Shown in pieces: positions 52,986-64,000 of a stretch of DNA of 64,000 nucleotides. The DNA is from Lineus longissimus (lineage: Eukaryota; Nemertea; Pilidiophora; Heteronemertea; Lineidae). The DNA lies in NCBI RefSeq assembly GCF_910592395.1, contig NC_088319.1, positions 16,554,001-16,618,000 of the forward strand. Reading direction: 5' to 3'. A model generated the notes under the pieces. That model had not been told where the DNA came from, made no database searches, and was given only the letters and a program-made list of their open reading frames with translations. The translations under genes were made by a program, and so were the position numbers. The first letter of the stretch is position 1, and every line of letters begins with the position of its first letter.

Positions 52986-54789
52986 GCCCATGAAGACCTC
53001 TTGCACTGTGTGTACAACCAGGCTGGGCTCTTATGTACCGAGATTACAGATGAGGCCTACAGTCTGCCTCAAAAGCACAGTAGGACCCAGCCCGCCCAGC
53101 CCAGATGTGTCACCGCATTGACCAACTCGGATTGATGATATCAATATAATTCTCTCACACCTTTCTCAATAGAAGTGAAAATGGCCATCTCGATTCTGCA
53201 ATTCATATCTAAACAGATACTCTGCAGGGGGTAGTGACATCATATATGATGAATAAGGGTGGATACACTTTCAATATCATCATACATGGAACTTTATATA
53301 TCTACATCGGAGATGAGTTGCCTTTTCATCGTCATGATCGCTTTTAAAACAACAGATCAAAAGTTTGCTTTCTAAGCCACTTATAGTCACCAGATGGCAT
53401 CGTACACAATGAAACCACATCTCGCAATTGTTGAAAATGGCTTCCCGCTGTGGTCGTTGGAAGACCAACAGTCATGGCGGGATGAGTCATTCTAACATCT
53501 AAGGGCGTCCGAACGATTCCAAAGCAACAGGTTGTGACATTCCCAGCGAGAAATAACGGAACATTTGTAGCGTTTTCTTTGATTTCTCTGACATTCAAGC
53601 CGCCAACGCCCAGAGGAGTTAAAGTAGATGGCATTTTCTGTGAAGTAATGATTCTGGCACTTAGCAGTGGCAAAGTGCAAGCAACAGTTTGGTCGCTTCT
53701 CACGCCGCAAGATTGCATCCCTGGTTCGGCTACATAATGCCGGATTAACTTTCTGCAGAGATACTTGTGAAGACGAAGTGGGGATTTCATTATTGGCATT
53801 GCTGTCTCACTACAGGGGATTAACAGCGCAATGATTCTTGTGATATTCCTCACTGGGTACTGCTGATAGTTCCCATGCAAACCACCAAGTGTAAATCATA
53901 ATTGACCAGCAATTCTGAGTCAGATTTCATACTAGAAACCATTGTCAATGAAATCTTGACAAGGCAAAGGGATTTCCACTTATGTCATATATGTATTATC
54001 AATACACTCGTTCGCAGAAATGTTATCGAATTCCAGTAGCTGTAAAGCATTTTTAAATCCTTTCTTGACAGCAAATATCATATGACATACCAGGCATCTT
54101 GTTAAAATCTATGAAAGACTTTCCTCATATCCCAAGAACTCTATCCACACTCTGCTTTTCAACTGGAAAATTGTTTCCATGAAAAACTGGAATCTGATTC
54201 CATCTGTTTTTGAGTTGTCAATAACTGTGATGAAATTGAAGATTCGAGCATTATCAAAAATATTTTGCTGTGATGTTTCGCAAACAAGGATTTCTTTCTT
54301 TCTTGAATCACATGCAGTATAGGAGTTGGCATCACTTTGAAATAGCCAATTGTTCTTGTTTGCACGCCTCATCATCCTTACCAAAGAAACGTTGATAATC
54401 ACAACCTTTTTCCAACACTGATAGCACCTTAAACCTGTTCCATGACAAGTTGATCAGAGACGACCATACATTTATCAATAAATCCCAATGCAATTTTACA
54501 AGTAAGATAAGTTGGAACAGTAATAATCCATTGTTGGTTTACTCTCTCTACATCTTAAATAGGATTTGGCAACATGTTGTACCGCTGATTTCTATGATTT
54601 CCGCGGCAATTCCTTGGTGATTTCTCGGTTGTAGCTGATGTTTTCTGACTCAGTACACCTGCCCAGGTGAATCTGGAAGTGCTGTGATGGCGGACTGTTG
54701 ACTCTCGTCTCCTCAGAACAAATTAACTCGCTCGTTAATGAGAAAATGGCCGAGGCGAGCGGGGGTGGCCTTGGGGAGAGTACACGTTG

Positions 54790-55036
54790 ATGAAGCAGTG
54801 GTTCGAAGAAGAAGCATAGCCCTCAGAACAGATTTGACAACACACTCTTGCTGAAGCAGTGGTTCGAAGAAGAAGCATAGCTTTCTGAACAGCTTTGACA
54901 ACACACTCTTGCTGAATCAGTGGTTCGAAGAAGAAGCATAGCTTTCTGAACAGCTTTGACAACACACTCTTGCTGAAGCAGTGGTTCGAAGAAGAAGCAT
55001 AGCCCTCAGAACAGCTTTGACAACACACTCTTGCTA
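54790..55036. repeat. 61-bp tandem repeat, four copies
   Basis: GAAGCAGTGGTTCGAAGAAG recurs at 54792, 54853, 54914 (one change) and 54975, with near-identical 61-bp units. As 61 is not a multiple of 3, the open minus-strand frames across it are shadows. Confidence 0.95.
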
Positions 55037-58000
55037 GTAACACCATCACACAATGCTCGTACCGATCATGGCTTTTTTTGGAGAACATTAGTGGTGCCAT
55101 GGTTGTTCCGAGAAACGAACAAGCAATATGGAATTGACTTGACAGTGTACTAGACTCTAATAGTGGTAATATCGTGCCTTTTAAGAGCTACAGATGTGTC
55201 AAAGTGAGGTTCCTGTGATGCTGCGATAAGTAAGGTATTTACAACATGAAGATGTCTCTCAGTCGTAGCTCCTGCGGAGAGAAAAACGTTTCTCATCTAC
55301 AAAGGCGAAGCATTCACCATAGCTGGCGGCATTGCAGTTTTTCAAAAGCTAAGGAATATGATGTTCTTGCTCAGGAATGGAAAATGATGATGAATATTTC
55401 TTTGTTTGTAAATGGAAGACTTCCCTGCACCGTGTTAATGGCAACGGTCATGTTATCCTTACAACAAGTTGAAAAGAGACGGAGCAGTTACTGCCATTTG
55501 GCATTCTTTTCAACCGTGCACAACGAAGCGTTCTAAAACATTGGTGTTATTGGATCTTAACGGAAATGGCATAAATTACCAATATTTCTGTCTGTTTACT
55601 CTTCAAGGTTATTCCAATGACAAGTTTTCTTATGCAAATTATATGTAAATCTGAAATTTGCCACATCTTGTGCAAATATATCTGAACAAATTTCAAGTAA
55701 TGCCTGAAGCGAAGTCCTTAACAGTTTTGATTCCCGCTAATGCACTTGAAAACTCGAGGTTCTAATTTCATAATTTTCTGTTTAATCTGTATATATCAAA
55801 GACTTGCCGTGATCTTGCCAAGTTTCGAATCTGCCCAGACCTGTTTCCGGTAAAGAAGAAAACCAACACAAATAATCGCAGCCAAAGAATTTCTCAAAAG
55901 TTAAGGTGTCTACATCACATTTTCTTTCATGGTTCTCTCGAGTCAGTGACAATTCCTTAGACTTTGGGCAGGCAATGACTCAACTGTCAGCAGACTTTGT
56001 TTGGGTTAAAAGCAGGTTAGTCTGCACCATGGCGTTCAGGATTCACCCCCAAGCTGATGTTGAAGAAACACAGACTTGGACTTCTGACAGCATAAGATAG
56101 AACTCTACTCCCCTTGGCAACTCTGAGAGTTCTCTCACGAAGACTTCACAAACACAACACGTACCATCTCCCTTAGACAACCGTAGAAAAAAGAAAAGGT
56201 CACCTCACATCTAGATACATAATGCATCCAGTACCTCTCTCCGTATTCACCCGGTAATGCCGCTTCATGAATAATTTTCAAAGACCAGCGAAACGTGCAG
56301 CAGTGCTTTCTTCAAGGGAACACACGCTATCCTCCATGGATTACAACTCTTCCCCTCGATGACCTGGGACGATTCCACCCTATCCTGAACCAACATAATT
56401 GTAGATTTGCAGTTTACTATAAACCACAGTTCTTGTTCTTTGTCATCCAAATATAGTACATTTTCAAACGAAGAAGAACAGCTTCATTGTACAATTGACG
56501 CATTGTATACCAAGCAGTTCTTGTTTAAGCTAGGCTGGAATGTCCAAACTGTATCTCAATCTAAGGAGAGCTGAAACTGACATACATTTACAATACCCAT
56601 CGTACACACTCATCATTAAAACGCAATCGACAAGAGCAGATGCTCCGCTATGGCAACGCATAGCATTTCAGCGGAGTTGCTGAATAATTCATAATCCGTC
56701 GTCAGGAGTCGAGCAGGTATCGTTGTTGCTTTTCAAGTGGAGACCAAATACACTCAGTCGAGACACTTCATCAACGTAATGATTACGCTGGAACTCGTTC
56801 TTTACGAGGAGAGGAGGAGAATTTTTACAGCGAGTATGATTTTGATTGCATTGGGTGCATCGTAGACGATGTACTTCTTTTGGGTCAATGTCTTGAGTAT
56901 GCTGACTGCTTTTTTTTCGGTGGAACGTTTCAAATCTGAACAGAGATGGCTCTTCAGTGGGATCTTCACAGCTAGTGTTCCCAGAGTCAATGTCTTCTCG
57001 GTCTATTGAAGTTAGCTACCATAATGGCAACCTGTAACATCAAGTGCAAGCTGGTCAACTCCGGGCAAAGACAACTACAAAAACACAGAACATGTGAATG
57101 CTGGTGAAGCATTGTTTCTTGCGAGGCATTACACTGCCTTCCTGCTAAGACTGGTTTTGAGTTTCAGTTAGCCAAGCCAAGACATCCTCCAGACAATCCA
57201 TTTCCCATTGTTCTTGACATCCCTTCCTACAGAGGCTGAACCCTGTCTAGGCTAAGGGAAACTCACGCTTTCCTTTGGAACAGTAGTCAACACTTGTGGT
57301 ATTATATTCCCTTAATATTTTCTAGTTGAGGAAGGCGACAGTGTCCATACCTTTCCTCCAAACATAGCGCGAATACTTCACCAAAAGCAACAGCAAACCA
57401 TCTCGTTCCCTTGAGATGCCACTTGCCCTCCATCCTACCCCTACTTCCAGCTGGTCAGCTCCCAGCCTCAACAAACCCAAGGCCATCATCAAGTATTCAT
57501 GTCGTAGTGGACAAGGAGCGTGGGCATTTGATCCCTTTCCCAACTGAAGTAGATGCCAGTCTCTTCCGCAAGCAGCAGAATAATTAACAGCCATTTCCGC
57601 TTCTCGAGTCGCCTTATGAATGTCTTCATCTACAGAGGAAACAAGGGATCTGGACAGCTTAGACGATATCGCAGTATCGCTATTCAAACCACTGCCTTCC
57701 CTGTATACTTTTGATAAAATGGCCTTCTCTCAAATGTAGTATCGCTAGTAGGAGCTAGGAACGGCACTCTTTCAAATTCGACTGCTGCTAACCTTGTGTG
57801 ACACCAAATGATGTGTTTTCAGTTTCACCTGTTGAAACTTTCAGTGTCATTGATAAGCACTCTCTTTCATCACTAATCCCTCTTCAAAAACCTTTAAGTA
57901 TTCCAAAGGCGGGCATCAGAATTCACAAACGGTTGTCATCTCTGAATCTCTTGCATGTTTGTAGTGAGAAGAACTTGACAATGGAAATTGGAAAAGGTGT

Positions 58001-61000
58001 TTTTGTTATACGACTTAGATCTAAAATTCAATAATCCCAAGCGAAAGCCTTACTGATGTATATCAAAAGCGATGTTTGATTCTTTGAATATCTTTGCTTT
58101 GTTCCTGGACAAAACTGGTTTGGTATCAAAAGGACATCAGATGGTCGAATCGGAAGGGAAGAGCGCCAATGCTACTAAAGATCAGCAGCATTCGACACCA
58201 GCTACTTTCAGCGCAGGTTGGCACCAATGAGGTGATTGCTGGAGGCTGAAGTCAGAGATACTGCACCAATATGGCTGTACACTCTACACTTCCAAGACCA
58301 CAGAGAAGAAGGCAATGCCTGTTTGGAAGAGAGGGTTAGCCTCGGCCAGATGACATTCGGCTCATAGGACACCCAGTGATACGCAATCTGCCTCCAGTAC
58401 TGTCTAGAAAACAATCCCCAAAACCAATCAACTACCAGACCCCATAACACAGATTGCGGCAACTACCTGCTCGCCTGATTACAAATGTCCTACCAAATCA
58501 ACAAGTTTGCTCGCCGTGCACACTGGATGTCGGCCCGCGACAATCTAATCAAGTGAACCAATCACTGTGCCTTCCAATATGATCTGGATTAGGCCAGGAT
58601 CGGCTGGGCTGAAGCTAGGGAGACATGCGAAGCGCTGTATTTGTATTCGACGCACGGATACTGATTGCCTTCATGGAGAGCACATCAAGGTGATCTATGT
58701 TGACTGTGTGCAGAAGCCATGAACGTAATGATTAGAATATGCTGAATGAACAGCTTCATCAGCTGTCGCATGCAGCCAGATTCACGAGTGGTATTCTTTG
58801 CTGTTGTCATTACTTGTTGCTGCATGTACATCCCAAGAGACGGTGATTACTTTGTCGATTTCATGACCTTTACACATTGCTGTATGCAAATGTACCTTCC
58901 TCTATGCAAATGTTCCGGAAACGAAGACAATGCAATCATTGGCTACCAATAGCAGACGAGTTCTGCATGTAGAATAACTTGTTGCAGTGCTTGAAGTATT
59001 CCATGCTTCAGATGAATTGTCCTACCTCACGTACTTGTTGCAGTGCACTTGGATGATGCACTCCTTCTTTTGACGACTTCGATGACTTGCTAAACGTCTG
59101 TTGGGTAGAGTCTGTACCTTACTCTGAATATGCTTTAGTTTTTCTCTTTTCATCAGATATTCTTACAGACGTCATCAGTAGGCTACCCATTATCTCTTTT
59201 AAACAAAACAGAAACAGAACTGCTGTTAGACTATCCATCCTTTCTTCTATCTCAAGTCTGTTCATGATCTTGAAAGCTGTTTACCACTTTAAGTCTAAAT
59301 ACTTCAACAGAAGCTTTTGTTGAGGTTCTCCAGATCGTTCTGCTGAAACTCTGCCGTCAGTATTAAAGTGGATGACAACTATTCCCATTTTAACTCATAG
59401 ATATGACTGATCGAAAGAGTAGTTGATGCTTCAAGGCATGATCTATCATCCATGCTGTCCACTACAAAACGGAGGTATGAACATCTACCTTTGATGCCAT
59501 TTTTTAAATATAGTACGTAAAATTTGCTCTTATCATTGCTTCGCACAACCAACAAATGGTATGCAACGAGATTCGTATATCACGGAAGCTGAACAGATGA
59601 AGTTTTACTGAGTCCAGTCATTCTGCAAAAACATCTAAATGAAAGCGAGAGCGAGAAGCAACATCTGGTTTCATGGGATGCCATGCTGAGTTCTGCGCTA
59701 TACAAGTCAATAATGATTCCAATAGATTGGTTGAGAATTGAGATTCATGATTTGTAGTTGGTCGAATCAGAGTGCAGAGTCTGGTGGATCAATGTACTTG
59801 GGAGAGCGATCTCGTAAGAATGGAACCGGCAATCAACAATTGAATGAGTCGGTGAAAGCGATGATCGACTCGGCTCGGGAGAATGAACCTGTGGTTTTAT
59901 TGTCGTGAATCAGCAAGGTGGTTGGAACCGGTGACTCACGTTGCTATTATATCAGTGGCGTCAATGAGTTGATTTCCCATTTTGGCCGGATAGGTGTCCA
60001 TTTACGCCAATGTCTTCACTTTGCAGCAAGTGGTTGTCGATTCCGATACATATCATTTTACAGGTGGCGGTCATGAGCCACAAGAGAGATTTTAATGACC
60101 TCGAGATGAGTTGCATGATCTGTGGCTTCTGGTTTGGGAACAGATGATGAGTCTCCTTCTTACCAATGAAAAGTCAGAGGACCCTTCATCCCAAGATGAG
60201 CTTAATCCCTTCTAAAAACGTCACAGGTCGATCCAAGTGAGGTGATTGTCATGGATTCCTCGGCGATCCACCAAGTTGACGAAAGTTCTGTATCGAAACT
60301 GGCTCAGATGAGCATATCGTTCTGTTCTTGTTAAAAAGGGACAGACTGCACAGATTCTGCTCCGTCTTGCTACGGGGCTGGCGCATGTCTGCCCCGAGGC
60401 CAGGACACTCGAGGTGTGGGCACTGCTGCTTTGAAAGTCATAAAGGTCGGTAACTCGTGAATCTTGGCGTAATGCAAGACGTTAAAACAAGCCAAAGCCT
60501 TCCGGGGTTGCTCGAGGGCTGCTTTGTGTGCATCAATACGCAATAAACCGTCGTGAAAACAAAGCAATAAATGAAACGACTGATTCGTACTGGGATGTTT
60601 TTCGTAATCAGGCAGGAGCGCAGGTGGCCTGGGGTAGATTTTATATCACCCAAGGGCTGCTGATGTTGTGTTCATCACAAATGATTCCCACAGGAGGGAA
60701 CGTAAATGTCTATTTTAGTGACAACGAGTCGAATTTTTTGTTTGTTTTTGTTTGAGATAAAGAGAAAGATGAGGCTTTAACAATGGGCAAGAAGATGAGT
60801 AGTGTAGGGAGAACCCCAAACTTTCTCTAGAGCTCAGCAGCACCTGGAAGCCTGGATAGAACCGGAATTGTCGATGCCAATGTTGCAGCAGCTCGTCTCA
60901 GCTATTCTTACTACCATATCAAGGCACAGAGAAAATGATGACATCACTGAGACAGACTTACTAATTAACAACTCAGTTAATTACATGTCACTGATTACCT

Positions 61001-64000
61001 AATTATCCAAAACTGAATTATATTCCAGCACTTCTTTGTCATCATCCATCTCAAGTCTTTATCCAATCTCCGCATTTTCTTATCATTTTTTCGTTATTCT
61101 CTCGTTAGACACCTCACCATAATAACATGGATAATTGTCTAATGCTTTATTGTAGTGATTCATACAGAAACTTCTAAGTCTTCAAATAATTAAATAATTT
61201 GTTTGTGTATCTTATTAGATTAGTGTGCGAAAGAAGAAAAACTTGGAACGAAAGAAGCTTACTTTATAATCGGTTGAGGGTATTTTGAGTTGTGTTTGAA
61301 ACAATTTGATGTACAATGCTTAAAGAACAAGACATGAATCCATAACCAACTTATAGTGACATGAAATTTCAAGTTGATTTCAATGTATAACTCAAGATTT
61401 TATGTACATTTCATGCACAGACGATATGTGTAAACTTGCACTGGAATCAAACTGAAAGTGTGTTTCAGAGTGTTAGACCAATGTCCTGTACATTTGATGT
61501 ACTGCACTGCATGTGCATGGTTATCAATTACTTCCCAAGTTAAGGTGACATGATTGTAATGGTATGTTCATTTCATGGAGATGGGAATGCCCCTGGTTAT
61601 GAGAATGATTGATCAAAAAGATGGCCAGTAAAACAGTTTATCCATTTTATAACAGAATTTCATTTCTCTTTTGCAGGAGTCATCATTGCTAGAGGGTTCA
61701 ATGAATTCCAATGTTCGGCTTGAGATTCCTTTGGCGTACTCAAATCGTGTCAAGGGTGTTAAAGGAATCTCTAGTTTAGAAAACTGGGTCAAATTTCACA
61801 CAACACTATTCATGTGTCTGATATGTAGACATGTTTTATTCGATCATCTTGTAAACAATGATTGTGAGCAAAAGCTGCTTGTCTCAACCAATGGTTTTCT
61901 CCTTTCTGACTTGTAAACACTCACAGCGACAAAACGATTTGCCATCGATATCCATGCATTTGTATCACAGACATCGATACCTACCAATTATCTCATTCGA
62001 GCAGTAATGATGCATGTAATTAGTGTCTAATTAGTGGCTGTGCGGGCAAAAGAGGACAAATAATCAAGCAATATTTGTCCCTGTAAATGAAATTATCTCG
62101 TTTTCTAATGCTTGTCCATGTCTGATTGACCACTGTCTAAAAGTCTCCCATAATGGGCTAACAACAATGGGTTAATGTTCGTCCTTTTAGTGTTGTTTTT
62201 AAGATTAAAGCTAATCTCATCTGTCAGATCTCATCGTATTGGCTCAGGCCAGGATTGGGGAAAATCGAGTTTGGCCGATCGCGGTTACCATAGCAACCCT
62301 GATTTAAATTAGATCAAATCGTCCACTGTAATTGGAGGTAATCCAAAACCAAGAAAACGGAAAGATAAATATTTCCTTAACAAAGAGCTGATGTGATGAA
62401 GCGATTAAAACTACAATTGTAATCAATGTTAGCATTTAATATGAAAGAGGTCCGGTTACCATGGTAGCGGTGTTGTTTAACATCGTCACTTAATTGTACA
62501 GAAACGTTACCGGTTCTGCCAGGTGTAGAAATCTGTCAAGCGATTGACACTTTTGTCATTATTCTTCCAACTTTCATCTTCGTCGAGAAATTCATTACGT
62601 TACGTTAGACAAAACACTGACAGAAGTGGGATAAAGTTACATAGGTCAAACCAGCAGATACCAAGATAGTTATTCATGGTACATCAAGATTGTTTACCCA
62701 TGGCAATATCTGAGGAATGAGAAATCACAACAAACAGGAATATTTCCCTGAAGATGAATTCTTTTTTCACTCTCGGTGTTTGGAAGAAAGCAACTGATGC
62801 TGCTGACCGTTATTGAAAATGACAAGAAATAACGGACGGATAACAACATCTACCACAGGGAGTATTGCTTGATGGATGAATTCATTTTTAGGAATGTATA
62901 TTGGTGACCGCTCTTGAAGATAACCTAAGCAAATAATATGTCGAGGGGTTGGGGTAGAACTTGTAAGAAATGCCGGATTCGCTGGGGTGTTTCATGCAGA
63001 ATTAATCAAACTTGTTGACCATGTCATCTTCTATTGACTTTGTCATTTACAGATGAAAAATTAACATTCCTACAAGTTGACAGAAGTTTTCAAATGATGA
63101 GAACCTGTTGGCTAACACCAGCCATCTTGAAAACCCAAAAGTCAGACCACTCTGGGATGCATCAACATTCTACTAAGATCTGTATATCAATTATCTGCCA
63201 GTGATATGCGTCATATGAAATGCATGCCGGGACAACAAAATGTCTGTCCTAGATGACCTCATTGCGATTCCATTATAGACTGTGATATCCATTATTACGA
63301 TGTGTACTATTCCTAATGTCAATTGATCCCACGCCCTCGGAATGATCTGGCAATAATGGTGCGGATTTGCCGTCGTAAACTTCCTACTGGGTGATGGAGT
63401 TAGCGCTGATGATGTACTGATTAGCCGAAATAACCTTTATTGGTTTGATATCGAGTGGAGGGGGTCGTCTTAGATCAAGATCACGGAGTCACTCTCCTTC
63501 TATTCAAAGATATAACTCTACTGTCCCCATTACTTTCTCTATCATCATGTTCGAGTTTGGTTAATACCCCTGACACAGGTACATATTGAGTTCCATTAGT
63601 CTGCAAATGTTCCCCAAGTTTCTACTATATGATGAGCAGGTGATTGGCGGAGAAGCAAACCTCCAAGCCATTTTCAAGCTTTCAGCACTCACTACCAGCG
63701 CTCTCAGCTCGTCAGTAGCATGTCCTACATAGCTACTAAGAGTAACCACTTTTTGATATATGAAGAAGATAGGCATGTGCCACAGCAACATGTATGGGAT
63801 CAATGATCCAGGTTGTCTTTTCTCCAGGATTCTATTTTTGTGTAGCTGTCCATCTGACTGAGGAGAGCAGGAGATCAAAGTCACTCTTAATTACATAAAG
63901 AGACTACTCTGGACCAGACATTTAGGACAGTTATACCAGGGCCTGGTCAGTTTAAACGAAAGTCCTTCCTCCCCAGCTCCCCTGTTGTGTACATACCAGG

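Larger units (their letters stand above)
46996..64000 (-). other. Eph: probable large 5' intron of the Eph gene, open to the right
   Basis: The exon at 46840-46995 starts in phase 1 after ttctcgttctag, so an upstream coding exon must exist. I found none in this stretch with Eph ligand-binding motifs. The stretch holds the zinc-knuckle-derived array, a 61-bp repeat and a small hairpin; the rest shows nothing I can support. Confidence 0.6.

Noticed and set aside
53344-53880. 178-codon minus-strand open frame, considered as an Eph ligand-binding exon
   Set aside because: It has none of the Eph ligand-binding motifs (for example W-x-x-x-x-F-I-P-R or C-K-E-x-F-N-x-Y) and no convincing splice sites.
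54735-55100. Minus-strand frame over the 61-bp repeat, rich in Cys
   Set aside because: The reading shifts by one base per unit, so the apparent Cys-rich protein is a by-product of the repeat.
57322-57687. 121-codon minus-strand open frame
   Set aside because: No recognisable domain, no splice or promoter context; likely random in the intron.

Overview
This is eukaryotic genomic DNA. Short coding exons sit in GT-AG introns, there are several minisatellites and SINE/MITE-like repeats, and the proteins are metazoan (an Eph receptor tyrosine kinase; a PAN/FN3-like/cadherin-like/EGF membrane protein). Intron size, repeat load and domain content suggest a bilaterian invertebrate, probably marine. 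I cannot name the species from sequence alone.

Region 1 (1-24804, + strand, 3' UTR to about 25.75 kb) is the 3' part of one very large gene. I resolved 52 consecutive exons whose splice phases all agree, giving about 3,800 codons up to a TAG stop. The start lies left of the window. The product looks like a giant type I membrane protein: an unrecognised beta-rich N-terminal part, one PAN/apple domain, a long chain of FN3-like modules marked by D-x-T-P-P linkers and W-x-x-F-x-D-x-E-S-G-I/Y-E-x-A-I-G-T cores, a Cys-rich insert with a possible concanavalin-like domain, two polybasic furin-like sites, two cadherin-like domains, two EGF domains, one membrane span and a cytoplasmic tail of about 220 residues rich in Ser/Pro/Thr-Pro. 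I do not recognise a named orthologue.

Region 2 (about 25.8-27.3 kb) is a repeat-rich convergent intergenic segment with four copies of a complex repeat.

Region 3 (46995 down to 31215, - strand, probable long 3' UTR to about 27.3 kb) is the 3' part of an Eph receptor gene: EGF-like Cys-rich exon, FN3-1, FN3-2 plus membrane span, juxtamembrane exons, complete tyrosine kinase, and SAM domain with a C-terminal PDZ-ligand-like tail. The ligand-binding domain exons are not visible and are presumably right of the window.

Region 4 (46996-64000) is most likely the large 5' intron of the Eph gene. I see no convincing coding exon in it. It holds a minisatellite derived from CCHC zinc-knuckle coding sequence (51.78-52.17 kb), a 61-bp tandem repeat (54.79-55.04 kb) and a strong small hairpin. 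The two genes converge tail to tail; both encode cell-surface proteins with FN3-type modules, but nothing in the sequence shows that they work together.
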